DNA of 60,439 nucleotides from Chloroflexota bacterium (lineage in GTDB: Bacteria > Chloroflexota > Dehalococcoidia > UBA1151 > TMED-70). Each line of letters starts with the position of its first letter. Within the stretch, counting starts at the first letter, position 1. The stretch is taken from positions 1-60,439 of the forward strand of contig PBLU01000020.1 in NCBI GenBank assembly GCA_002721875.1, read 5' to 3'. The position numbers and the translations under genes are program-made. The notes below the pieces were generated by a model. The model did not search any database, was not told where the DNA came from, and saw only the letters and a program-made list of their open reading frames with translations. This document shows positions 8,282-16,091 of this stretch, in pieces.

Positions 8282-9022
8282 ATGGGAATAAACAGAATAG
8301 ACGAAAACACTACTTCTAAGCCTTTTGATGGTGTTATAAAAACTCTACTTACAGGCAAAGAAACTGGTTCAAAAATGCTTTCAGTAAACCTGTTCGAATT
8401 AGAACCTAGTTCTAAATCAAATTATTATGAAATATCAAATGTTGAAGAAAGCCTATTTGTTGTAGATGGACGAGTTGAGTTCAGATTAGGTAATAAAATT
8501 TTTAATGCTTCTAAAGGTGACGCTATTCTTGCTAAGAAAGGTGAATCCCATGGATTTGGGAATGCAGGCAAATCAAATGCCATAATTCTGACTGTTTCAC
8601 CAAATATAAAAGTAGATAATATTGTTGTTGAAGAGCCGGAGTTTATTCATGAAACTCCAACCATAGGATATTTTGATAGATCAAATAATGATCCTTATGA
8701 ATTTACTCCAGGTGTTATGAGGTATGATATGGTTGGAGATTTTTTGGGAGCAGAATCAACTTGCATATCAGAACTTATATGTGATCCAAACGGAATAGCT
8801 CCAAACCACTATCATCCTAAACATGAAGAATCTATGTATTGCTTAGAAGGTAAATTAAATTTTTCATATGCTGAAGAAGACGATATTACACTCAGTCAGG
8901 GTGATATGTTTACTTGTGAAGTTGCGGTTCGCCATGGGTTCTACAATGGACATAAAACTACAGGAAGGTTACTAGCTATTCACTCTGTCTTGAATCCTCC
9001 TCCAAGAATTGATGTCGACTAG
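8282..9022 (+). CDS. Bicupin protein
   Basis: A 246-residue protein with two cupin barrels. The first (about residues 35-105) has the fold signature (EESLFVVDGRVEF, GDAILAKKGESHGF) but only one His, so it probably lacks metal. The second (about 155-235) has H176, H178, E182 and H218, the complete 3-His-1-Glu metal site. An AcgGAGA-like ribosome site precedes the ATG. This layout resembles ureidoglycine aminohydrolase and other bicupin isomerases or dioxygenases, but the substrate cannot be assigned. It is the third gene of the unit with TenA, and its last 47 bases overlap the end of the convergent MFS gene. Confidence 0.8.
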   Translation: MGINRIDENTTSKPFDGVIKTLLTGKETGSKMLSVNLFELEPSSKSNYYEISNVEESLFVVDGRVEFRLGNKIFNASKGDAILAKKGESHGFGNAGKSNAIILTVSPNIKVDNIVVEEPEFIHETPTIGYFDRSNNDPYEFTPGVMRYDMVGDFLGAESTCISELICDPNGIAPNHYHPKHEESMYCLEGKLNFSYAEEDDITLSQGDMFTCEVAVRHGFYNGHKTTGRLLAIHSVLNPPPRIDVD

Positions 9023-10529
9023 CATCATAAAATATGTATATCGAACAAAAAACACCTAGAATTGCAGTTAGGCTTGAAGCATAATAAACAATCCTTAATC
9101 CACCTCTTAGATTTTCTCTAGAAATATTAAGATCTTTTTCAAATAGATCAACTTGACCACTAGATATATATTTTTGTTTTATTTCTTCTATTTTTACTGT
9201 TGAAGTGATATTGTCAGGATCATAAATTTCATTTCTTGGACTTTCAAAATCATAATTGACCATACTTATTATTAGAATACCTCCCAGTATTGATCCAGCA
9301 AGAGATATACCGAAAACTCTAGCAAATTGTAAGCTAGAAGTAACTATCTCAATTTTTTCTTCAGGTAAGGCGTTTTGAACACATACCATAAATGCTTGAA
9401 ATGATCCAGGAATTGCAAATCCTTGAATAGATACCAAAATTAATAGATTTACAAAACTAATTTTTAAGTCTGTTAATCCAAACAAAAAAGTACAAAATCC
9501 ATTTACTACAAATCCAAATATAGCTATCCACATTTGTAATCTAACTTTTGAAATTAAATATCCAAATAAGTTAGCTCCAATAGCTAGTGAAATAGCATTT
9601 ACTATCAATGGGATGGAGGCTTTTGCAGGAGAAAAACCATATACGCCTATTAGGGATAAAGGTAAAAAAATACTATATACAACAAATTGAATTGGAATGA
9701 TCAAGTTTCCTAACATTCCCCCTGAAAAGTACTTATACTTGAATAAAGTTATATCTATAAATCCTTCATCTTTTTCTTTGATTTCTAAGTAAATAAATAT
9801 TCCAAATGAAATAGCAGCAATTAAAAATAAGATAAAAATATAAATAAATATTTTATTAGAATCAATACCAATTATTGATAGTGCAAAAAGAAATGAGCTA
9901 GCAAATAAAGTAAAAAAAATAGCTCCTCTATAATCAAATTTTGTTGACATATCTTTTTCTATTTCTGGGAGTACTTTGGAGATTAATCTCATAGATACTA
10001 TTACTGCTGGAATTATAATGAAGAAAGCCCATCTCCAACCAAGTAACTGGGTAACATATGCACCTAAGAATGGACCCACTAAACCTGCTAAAGTAAATCC
10101 TGCTGCTGTAGCTCCCAGCCATTTTCCTCTTTGATTAGGACTCCATAAAAGTGCAATCATTATCCAAACAACCCCAAGTACTCCGGCAAGACCTATTCCC
10201 TGTATCGATCTAAAAAATATAAGTAAAAATATTGAGTTACTTAAACCGCATAAGATTGTAGAAATTAAAAATATAAATAATGCTGGAATCATAATTTTCT
10301 TAGGACCATAAATTTTAGTTAATTTACCTACAAATGGAGCACAAACAGCAGAAGTTAAAGAAAATCCTGAAAATAGCCAGGCATAATATTCAAATCCTCC
10401 TAGATCAGCAATTATTGAAGGCCCAGAAATAGAAACTATAGATTGATAAATAGTCGTTGCAAACATACAAACAAATAGTGTTAGCATTATTTTTACTTTT
10501 AACTTTCCTTCGAGAGATGAAAGTATCAT
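8976..10529 (-). CDS. MFS transporter, DHA2-like drug/solute exporter
   Basis: A 517-residue multispanning protein with about 14 hydrophobic segments, the count typical of the DHA2 (EmrB/QacA) branch. The motif-A-like loop GKLTKIYGPKKIM follows the second helix, FFRSIQGIGLAGVLGV gives the family motif in helix 4, and LVGPFLGAYVTQLLGWRWAFFI gives the motif-C region of exporters. A soluble insertion lies before the last helix. It probably extrudes drugs or metabolites by proton antiport. AAAGGA precedes the ATG. Its 3' end runs 47 bases into the bicupin gene on the opposite strand. Confidence 0.88.
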   Translation of the reverse strand: MILSSLEGKLKVKIMLTLFVCMFATTIYQSIVSISGPSIIADLGGFEYYAWLFSGFSLTSAVCAPFVGKLTKIYGPKKIMIPALFIFLISTILCGLSNSIFLLIFFRSIQGIGLAGVLGVVWIMIALLWSPNQRGKWLGATAAGFTLAGLVGPFLGAYVTQLLGWRWAFFIIIPAVIVSMRLISKVLPEIEKDMSTKFDYRGAIFFTLFASSFLFALSIIGIDSNKIFIYIFILFLIAAISFGIFIYLEIKEKDEGFIDITLFKYKYFSGGMLGNLIIPIQFVVYSIFLPLSLIGVYGFSPAKASIPLIVNAISLAIGANLFGYLISKVRLQMWIAIFGFVVNGFCTFLFGLTDLKISFVNLLILVSIQGFAIPGSFQAFMVCVQNALPEEKIEIVTSSLQFARVFGISLAGSILGGILIISMVNYDFESPRNEIYDPDNITSTVKIEEIKQKYISSGQVDLFEKDLNISRENLRGGLRIVYYASSLTAILGVFCSIYIFYDASRHQFLEEDSRQSE

Positions 10530-10569
10530 TCATTAAATCCTTTAGGTAACTGATTACTAGAATTATTTT

Positions 10570-10597
10570 TTGACATCAGATATCATTCTAATATATT
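10570..10597 (+). promoter_or_regulatory. Possible sigma-70-type promoter for crcB
   Basis: TTGACA at 10570-10575 and TATATT at 10592-10597 with a 16-base spacer, upstream of crcB. A second TATATT at 10616-10621 lies eight bases before the ATG and could alternatively give a nearly leaderless transcript. I looked for a fluoride riboswitch in this interval and did not find its conserved core. Confidence 0.35.
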
Positions 10598-10629
10598 GAT
10601 AGTATCCAAAGTAACTATATTTTTTGACT

Positions 10630-10998
10630 ATGTTTATAAATATTTTGTTAGTATCTCTTGGAGGAGCAATTGGCGCAGTACTTAGATTTTCTGTAAGCCC
10701 CCAAATTGATAAATTGTTTAGTTCAAATTTTCCTTATGGTATATTTTTAGTTAATATCATCGGATGTTTTTTTATCGGATTATTAGGTAATAAATTATCT
10801 GAAAATGAAAGCTTAAGATTATTATTCATAGTTGGGTTTCTAGGATCATTGACTACTTTTTCCACATTTGCGTTTGATAATTATAATTTACTCAACTTGA
10901 GAAGTTATTATTATTTATTTGCTAATCTAATTTTATCTAATTTTATTGGAATAATTATGGTTATTATAGGAACTAGGACTATAAAATTATTTAATTGA
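10630..10998 (+). CDS. crcB: Fluoride efflux channel CrcB/Fluc
   Basis: A small membrane protein of 122 residues with four hydrophobic segments. It carries the family hallmarks GGAIGAVLRF near the N terminus, PYGIFLVNIIGCFFIG in helix 2, and GFLGSLTTFSTFAFD in helix 3. Fluc channels are dual-topology dimers that export fluoride; the Asn of VNIIG and the Phe and Ser residues of TTFSTF line the pores. One copy is present, so a homodimer is expected. I chose the ATG at 10630; an in-frame TTG at 10624 would add two residues. No Shine-Dalgarno is visible. Confidence 0.92.
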   Translation: MFINILLVSLGGAIGAVLRFSVSPQIDKLFSSNFPYGIFLVNIIGCFFIGLLGNKLSENESLRLLFIVGFLGSLTTFSTFAFDNYNLLNLRSYYYLFANLILSNFIGIIMVIIGTRTIKLFN

Positions 10999-11015
10999 AA
11001 AGAAAGGAAAAGTAA

Positions 11016-11435
11016 TTGGGAACAATTAAGTCTATCGGAATAAATGTTGGTAAATTAACTCCAATGTCTTATAAAGATGAAGTAAAAATAATTTCTAATT
11101 ATGGAATTGAAGGAGATCGTTTTTCAAAAAAAAATGATAATAGGCAAATTATGATAGTTGATGCTGATTTATATGATGTTCATAATCTTGAGCAAGGAGT
11201 ACTTAGAGAAAATTTATTAGTCTCAGGTTTAGACCTAAATAATTGTAAAGAGGGTCAAAAAATAATAGTTAATGATTCTATAGAAATGAAAGTAGCTCTA
11301 GTTAAGGATGCATGTGCTAGCGCAGATTATAATGATCCTGAGGTAATCAAAAAACTTGAGGGAAATATGTATATTTTTGCTACCCCTATATCTACAGGAA
11401 TAATATCTAGAGAAGATAAAATAGAAATAGTATGA
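11016..11435 (+). CDS. MOSC domain protein
   Basis: A 139-residue single-domain protein matching the MOSC (molybdenum cofactor sulfurase C-terminal) family. Visible features are GIEGDRFSKK, RQIMIVD, LRENLLVSGLDL, EGQKIIV and a late conserved Cys in KDACASAD. MOSC proteins handle sulfur on a conserved Cys, often for molybdenum enzymes or detoxification. The TTG start at 11016 is supported by GAAAGGA eight to ten bases upstream. Its TGA stop overlaps the ATG of a 30-residue membrane peptide, and mobA lies about 4 kb away, which fits a molybdenum theme. Confidence 0.82.
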   Translation: MGTIKSIGINVGKLTPMSYKDEVKIISNYGIEGDRFSKKNDNRQIMIVDADLYDVHNLEQGVLRENLLVSGLDLNNCKEGQKIIVNDSIEMKVALVKDACASADYNDPEVIKKLEGNMYIFATPISTGIISREDKIEIV

Positions 11436-11524
11436 AAAATTCTTATATATTTATAATTGTAGGTGTTTTTGCTGCATTATTTGGTGTCATAACAGCCTTA
11501 GTTATTGACTATTTACTGTCTTAG
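11432..11524 (+). CDS. 30-residue single-span membrane peptide
   Basis: ATG overlaps the MOSC stop in the form ATGA, the usual sign of translational coupling. The product begins MKNSYIFIIVGVF and continues as one hydrophobic helix ending DYLLS. The arrangement (short charged start, about 22 hydrophobic residues with Gly and Ala, short tail) fits a genuine membrane mini-protein. Its last 23 bases overlap the 3' end of the convergent MFS gene. I know no family for it; it could be chance in AT-rich DNA. Confidence 0.5.
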   Translation: MKNSYIFIIVGVFAALFGVITALVIDYLLS

Positions 11525-12725
11525 ATTTATTACCAAAATATACTATCGTTACTAAAGTCAATATCACCATTGCAATAACAACAGATATCTTAACTGCAGT
11601 AACTGATCCATATTCTCTAGAAAAATATCCTAGTATAAATGCACCTATAGGTTGAGTTCCTATTGTTATTGCTAATATTCCAAGTACCCTGCCTCTTATT
11701 TTTTGTTCCGCAGAACTAATTATCAAAATGGATTGAAGAGTTCCAAAGCCTGCCATTCCAAATCCTCCAATTAGCATCAGCAATATGCTAACAAAAAGAA
11801 ATTCAGAAAAAGTAAATGATATGATACATACTCCAAATAAAAATGAACCTGATAAAAAGATTAGCATGCCTCTTTTAAATGGAAAATTTGCAATTATTAA
11901 TGTTCCCAAAGTTGCACCTATTCCTTCTACTGCTGCTAAAAATCCTAAAATAATTGGTAAATCAGAAATATTTGTCTGGACTAATACCGTTAATTGACTT
12001 TGATAAGTAAAGACAAGAAAATTCATTATTATAGTCACAATTAGAACTGTTATTAATATTTTGCTTGTGAAAATATATTTTATTCCTTCTATCAGTTCAT
12101 AAAAAAATCTGCCTAGATTACTAGGACTTTCCTCTCTAATAAATTGTTTAGTTTCTAATTTCAAGCATGAAACAAAAGCCATTAAAAACATAATTGTTCC
12201 AAAAAGATAAATTGGAAATAAATTAACCTGTTGGAGAACAATTCCTGCTAAAACTGGGCCTATTATTCGTGCTAAATTACTAGAAGTCATATCTACGCCT
12301 ATCGCACTTGGATATAGTCTTTTATCAACTATTTCACTCAGCATCGATCTTCTTATGGGGAAATCGAAAGACCAAGCTAAGCCTGCTATAAAAGCTCCAA
12401 AACAAATTTGGAAATAATTTAGTTGATCAAGAAATGAACTTATTGTAAGGATAAAGTATATTATTGCAGTAATTATTAGTGTTATTTGAAGTATCTTTTT
12501 TTTATCAAACTCGTCGGATATGACACCAATAAATGCTCCAAATAATAGCATAGGAACATTTCTAAAAAAGAAAACAAGTCCAACTAAAAATTCATCTTTA
12601 GTTATTTGATAAACATAGTATCCTAAAGCAATTTGTTCTATCCATCTCATACTCATAGCTGTAGTACCAATAAACCATAATTTTTTGAAATCTTTGGTTT
12701 TAAGAACTTCTACAATTGGATTCAT
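11502..12725 (-). CDS. MFS transporter
   Basis: A 407-residue protein with about 12 hydrophobic segments in two halves. ISDEFDKKKILQI is the cytoplasmic loop A after helix 2, and the second half has FPFKRGMLIF and IRGRVLGILAITIGTQPIGAF. The pattern fits the EntS/tetracycline-like MFS exporters (MFS_3/MFS_1). The natural substrate is unknown. It is monocistronic and leftward. Its start lies about 60 bases from the promoter of the methionine operon, so the two regions diverge from a shared control interval at 12726-12822. Confidence 0.86.
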   Translation of the reverse strand: MNPIVEVLKTKDFKKLWFIGTTAMSMRWIEQIALGYYVYQITKDEFLVGLVFFFRNVPMLLFGAFIGVISDEFDKKKILQITLIITAIIYFILTISSFLDQLNYFQICFGAFIAGLAWSFDFPIRRSMLSEIVDKRLYPSAIGVDMTSSNLARIIGPVLAGIVLQQVNLFPIYLFGTIMFLMAFVSCLKLETKQFIREESPSNLGRFFYELIEGIKYIFTSKILITVLIVTIIMNFLVFTYQSQLTVLVQTNISDLPIILGFLAAVEGIGATLGTLIIANFPFKRGMLIFLSGSFLFGVCIISFTFSEFLFVSILLMLIGGFGMAGFGTLQSILIISSAEQKIRGRVLGILAITIGTQPIGAFILGYFSREYGSVTAVKISVVIAMVILTLVTIVYFGNKSKTVNSQ

Positions 12726-12785
12726 ATTCTACCTAAATGCGCTTATAAAATATTCTCATTATAAACTTTATTTTTAATTTTTCGT

Positions 12786-12815
12786 TTGACAAATAAGAAT
12801 TTTTGATAGTATACT
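12786..12815 (+). promoter_or_regulatory. Promoter of the methionine operon
   Basis: TTGACA at 12786-12791 and TATACT at 12810-12815, spacer 18. These are near-consensus sigma-70 hexamers, and the same pair and spacing appears before the iron-binding protein gene at 32794-32823. A start point about seven bases after the -10 box falls at 12821-12823, that is on or next to the ATG of the leader ORF. The transcript would therefore be leaderless or nearly so. Confidence 0.75.
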
Positions 12816-12822
12816 TTCCATT

Positions 12823-12888
12823 ATGGAATTATTTGTAAAAACAATGAGCATGAACATGATGATGACTTTCTTGAAGGGGGACGTCTAG
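12823..12888 (+). CDS. Methionine-rich leader peptide of metY operon
   Basis: A 21-codon ORF: MELFVKTMSMNMMM then TFLKGDV and TAG. Six of 21 residues are Met, five of them within codons 8-14 (12844-12864). It lies between a strong promoter and an intrinsic terminator, directly before a methionine biosynthesis gene. This is the standard layout of ribosome-mediated attenuation (as in trp, his and leu leaders), with the regulatory codon matching the end product. There is no room for a Shine-Dalgarno, so initiation would be leaderless. The G tract at 12876-12880 falls under a ribosome that has reached the stop codon but not under one stalled earlier among the Met codons. I know of no named gene for it. 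Confidence 0.75.
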   Translation: MELFVKTMSMNMMMTFLKGDV

Positions 12889-12922
12889 TTTTAGTTGTGT
12901 AAGTAAATTCCAAAAAATTAGT

Positions 12923-12947
12923 AAACCCCGAAAAATGGGGTTTTTTT
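12923..12947 (+). terminator. Intrinsic terminator / attenuator before metY
   Basis: Stem AAACCCC (12923-12929) with GGGGTTT (12937-12943), loop GAAAAAT, and a run of seven T from 12941 to 12947. It ends only about six bases before the metY ribosome site, so it serves no upstream gene and can only control read-through into metY. The CCCC arm could alternatively pair with the GGGGG at 12876-12880 at the end of the leader ORF, with nearby TTT (12890-12893) pairing AAA. That alternative is short and interrupted, and I have not computed its stability. Confidence 0.85.
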
Positions 12948-12966
12948 GTTTAAAAGGAGAATCATT

Positions 12967-14253
12967 ATGACGGAAAACTTAAAAAGAGAAACATTAGCTT
13001 TACATGCTGGATATGAACCGGATCCTACTACAAACTCAAGGCAGGTCCCAATTTATCCCACAACTTCTTATGTTTTTAATGACCCAGAACATGCAGCGAA
13101 TTTATTTGCATTGTCTGAATTTGGAAATATTTATTCTAGGTTGTCCAATCCAACCTGTGATGTACTAGAACAAAGAATAGCAGCTCTTGACGGAGGTATA
13201 TATGCTTTATCTTTTTCTTCTGGACAAGCAGCTATAAATGCCGCAATTCTAACAATTGCTCATAGCGGTCAAAATATTATTTCCTCAACTAGTCTGTATG
13301 GTGGAACTTGGACTTTATTCACTCAAACATTTAAGCAGTTAGGTATCGAGGTAAGATTTTTTGATCCAAATGAACCAGAGAAAATTGATGAATTGGTTGA
13401 TGAAAATTCAAGATGTGTATACTTTGAATCTTTGGGTAATCCTAAGAATGATGTCCCTGATTTTGAGAAAATTTCTAAATTAAGTCATAATCATGGTTTG
13501 CCAGTAATTTGTGATAATACTGTTATGACCCCATTTTTACTTCGACCTTTTGAGCATGGAGTAGATATAGTTATTCATTCAACTACAAAATTCATAGGTG
13601 GCCATGGAGCGCATATAGGTGGTGTAATTGTAGATAGTGGAAATTTTAAGTGGGCTGATAACCCTGAAAAGTGGCCAGAATTTTGCGGCCCATCGCCTTC
13701 ATATCATGGAGCAGTTTTAGAAGAAGCCTTAAGACCTCTTGGAAATTTAGTTTATTTAGTTCAAATTAGAACTCATTGGCTTAGAGATACTGGAGCAGCT
13801 ATGAGTCCTTTTGCTGCTTGGATAACTCTTCAAGGTTTGGAGACTCTACACCTAAGAATGGAAAGACATTGTCAAAATGCTCAAGAAATAGCTGAGTTTT
13901 TAGATAAACATGATGAAGTTGAATGGGTTAATTATCCAGGTCTAAAATCGCACCCAGACTATAATAAAGCAGAAAAATATTTGCCTGATGGAAAGGGAGC
14001 AATTATTGGGTTTGGAATTAAGGGTGGAAAAGAAGCAGCTGTCAAATTTATAAATAATGTAAAATTATTAAGTCATCTAGCTAATATAGGTGATGCAAGA
14101 ACATTAGTTATACATCCTGCTTCTACAACTCACTCTCAATTAAGTGAGGAAGAACAAAAAGAAACAGGTGTGAATCCAGAATATATTAGATTATCAATTG
14201 GTCTTGAAAATATTGATGATATTAAGGCTGATATTAATCAGGCATTGGGTTAA
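12967..14253 (+). CDS. metY: O-acetylhomoserine aminocarboxypropyltransferase (sulfhydrylase)
   Basis: PLP enzyme of the Cys/Met metabolism family, making homocysteine from O-acetylhomoserine and sulfide in the cytoplasm. Its 428 residues match MetY, longer than cystathionine enzymes. QVPIYPTTSYVFND and YSRLSNPT near the N terminus bind PLP phosphate, D183 lies in VICDNT, and the PLP Lys is K208 in HSTTKFIGGHG. The C-terminal LVIHPASTTHSQLSEEE and YIRLSIGLENIDDI are diagnostic. The ATG at 12967 is chosen because AAAGGAG lies seven bases upstream; the in-frame TTG at 12946 lies inside the terminator. metX-W follows after a hairpin. Expression is probably controlled by the leader attenuator. 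Confidence 0.95.
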   Translation: MTENLKRETLALHAGYEPDPTTNSRQVPIYPTTSYVFNDPEHAANLFALSEFGNIYSRLSNPTCDVLEQRIAALDGGIYALSFSSGQAAINAAILTIAHSGQNIISSTSLYGGTWTLFTQTFKQLGIEVRFFDPNEPEKIDELVDENSRCVYFESLGNPKNDVPDFEKISKLSHNHGLPVICDNTVMTPFLLRPFEHGVDIVIHSTTKFIGGHGAHIGGVIVDSGNFKWADNPEKWPEFCGPSPSYHGAVLEEALRPLGNLVYLVQIRTHWLRDTGAAMSPFAAWITLQGLETLHLRMERHCQNAQEIAEFLDKHDEVEWVNYPGLKSHPDYNKAEKYLPDGKGAIIGFGIKGGKEAAVKFINNVKLLSHLANIGDARTLVIHPASTTHSQLSEEEQKETGVNPEYIRLSIGLENIDDIKADINQALG

Positions 14254-14260
14254 TCAAAAT

Positions 14261-14288
14261 TATTTCGCCCTATATTTAGGGCGAAATA
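14261..14288 (+). other. Intercistronic hairpin between metY and metX-W
   Basis: Perfect 12-bp stem TATTTCGCCCTA (14261-14272) with TAGGGCGAAATA (14277-14288), loop TATT, and no T tract after it. It lies seven to thirteen bases from the possible starts of the next gene. It may stabilise the metY mRNA end, partially stop transcription, or limit translation of the second gene by holding part of its ribosome site AGGAAAGG. Confidence 0.8.
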
Positions 14289-14294
14289 GGAAAG

Positions 14295-16091
14295 GTGAAA
14301 TTGAGTATTATAAATAGTTCAGATGACCTTAGAACTGATCAATTCTCAAAATACATTCAAGAATTTAATATACCTTTTACATTAGATTTGGAAAGAGGAG
14401 AGCAACTTGAAAATGTAAAAGTTGCTTATGAAACTTACGGTAAGCTTAATTCTGAAAATTCTAATGCAATATTGGTTTGTCATGCAATAACTGGAGACTC
14501 TCACGTAGCCAAACATAATAGTAATGATGTTCCTGGATGGTGGGATATTATGGTTGGCCCAGATAAACCTTTAGATACAAATAAATATTTTATAATATGT
14601 TCAAATATTCTTGGTAGTTGCAGAGGTACGACTGGCCCTAATTCAATAAATCCTAAAACAGGAACATACTATGGGGCAGATTTCCCTGTAGTAACAATAA
14701 AAGATATGGTAAAAGTTCAAAAATATCTTATTGATAATCTTGGAATCAATAAATTATTAGGAGTTATTGGTGGCTCTTTAGGAGGTTTTCAGTGTTTGGA
14801 GTGGGCGACTGAATATCCAGAAATGATTAAGGGTTGCTTACTTATGGCGTCTTCAGCAAGACTTACAACTCAAGCATTAGCGTTTGATGTTGTAGCTAGA
14901 AATTCAATAATCAGTGACCCGTATTTCAATTCTGGTAATTATTATGATAATGAAAAAAAACCTGATGTAGGCCTTGCATTAGCTAGAATGTTGGGTCATA
15001 TAACTTATCTTTCTAAAGAATCTATGAATGAGAAATTTGAAATAGATAGAAATAGTCCCAGAAATATTTCTACTAGTTTTGAAAAAAAATTTTCTGTAGG
15101 AAGTTATTTAGCTTATCAAGGTGAAAAATTTGTTGAAAGATTTGATGCCAACAGCTATGTTACTCTTTCTACAGCCTTGGACTTGTTTGATTTAGGATCA
15201 AACAAAGATATTCTTGCAAAAAATCTTAGTAAATCTCACTGTGAATGGTTATTAGTAAGCTTTTCAAGTGATTGGCTTTATCCTTCCTTTCAGTCATTAG
15301 ATATAGTAGAGGCTTTAATTTCTAGATCTAAAAAAGTTTCATATTGTAATGTTAGATCAAATGCTGGACATGATGCATTTTTATTGCCTGATGATATCAA
15401 GCATTATGGCGAATTAACAAGCTCATTTTTTAGAAATTTATATAGTAAAAATAAAAAAATTAATGATTCTAAAAAGTTAAATTCAACAGTAAAAATTGGA
15501 TTAAATAATAGGATTGACTTCAAGTATATAGCAGAATTGATTCCTAGAAATTCAACTATTTTAGATCTAGGCTGTGAGAAAGGAGAATTGATTGAGCAAT
15601 TAAATTCCATTGGTATTTCAAATTCTTTGGGAGTTGAGATAAATCAACAAAATGTTATTTCTTGCTTTACAAAAGGTATAAATATTATTCATAGTGATTT
15701 AGATAGTAGATTAGAAAAATTTTATGATTCTCAGTTTGATATTGCTATTTTATCTCAAACTCTACAATCAATAAAAAATGTTGAAAAAATACTTAAGGAT
15801 ATGACTAGAGTTTCAAAATCTAGTATTGTATCTTTCCCAAATTTTGCATTTAAGCCTATGAGAGAAATGTTTTTTAATGAGGGTAAGGCTCCCAAAATAT
15901 CTGGTTGGTATGGATATAATTGGTACGATACTCCAAACATAAGATTTCCTTCAATAAATGATTTTCTAGATTTTTGTAAAGAAAAAGATATTATTATTAA
16001 AAAATCACTTTACCTTGATACGGTAAATAGTAAAGAAATAACTGAGAACCCTAACTTAAATGCAGATAGTGCCATTTTTGTTATTTCTTAG
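14295..16091 (+). CDS. metX: Fused homoserine O-acyltransferase (MetX) and MetW-like methyltransferase-fold protein
   Basis: A 598-residue fusion. Residues about 20-380 are MetX, an alpha/beta-hydrolase that acylates homoserine: CHAITGDSH, the segment NILGSCRGTTGPNSINPKTG, nucleophile Ser161 in GGSLGGFQ, Asp326 in SSDWLYP and His359 in NAGHDAFL. After a Lys/Asn-rich linker (about 383-402), residues 403-598 match MetW: IDFKYIAELIP, the SAM-type loop ILDLGCEKGEL (422-432), VILSQTLQ-like AILSQTLQSIKN, SFPNFAF, and WYDTPNIRFPS. MetX and MetW are usually adjacent separate genes. The GTG at 14295 lies in a Shine-Dalgarno-like stretch, so a TTG at 14301 is equally possible. The product feeds MetY. 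O-acetyl rather than O-succinyl is inferred from MetY. Confidence 0.9.
   Translation: MKLSIINSSDDLRTDQFSKYIQEFNIPFTLDLERGEQLENVKVAYETYGKLNSENSNAILVCHAITGDSHVAKHNSNDVPGWWDIMVGPDKPLDTNKYFIICSNILGSCRGTTGPNSINPKTGTYYGADFPVVTIKDMVKVQKYLIDNLGINKLLGVIGGSLGGFQCLEWATEYPEMIKGCLLMASSARLTTQALAFDVVARNSIISDPYFNSGNYYDNEKKPDVGLALARMLGHITYLSKESMNEKFEIDRNSPRNISTSFEKKFSVGSYLAYQGEKFVERFDANSYVTLSTALDLFDLGSNKDILAKNLSKSHCEWLLVSFSSDWLYPSFQSLDIVEALISRSKKVSYCNVRSNAGHDAFLLPDDIKHYGELTSSFFRNLYSKNKKINDSKKLNSTVKIGLNNRIDFKYIAELIPRNSTILDLGCEKGELIEQLNSIGISNSLGVEINQQNVISCFTKGINIIHSDLDSRLEKFYDSQFDIAILSQTLQSIKNVEKILKDMTRVSKSSIVSFPNFAFKPMREMFFNEGKAPKISGWYGYNWYDTPNIRFPSINDFLDFCKEKDIIIKKSLYLDTVNSKEITENPNLNADSAIFVIS

Noticed and set aside
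10530..10629. Fluoride riboswitch before crcB
   Set aside because: The conserved core was not found in this 100-base interval.
12726..12966. SAM riboswitch or T-box before metY
   Set aside because: The leader is too short, with no S-box or T-box core; a Met-rich ORF plus terminator explains the interval better.
12946..12966. TTG start seven codons earlier for metY
   Set aside because: It lies in the T run of the terminator, and a good ribosome site fits the ATG at 12967.
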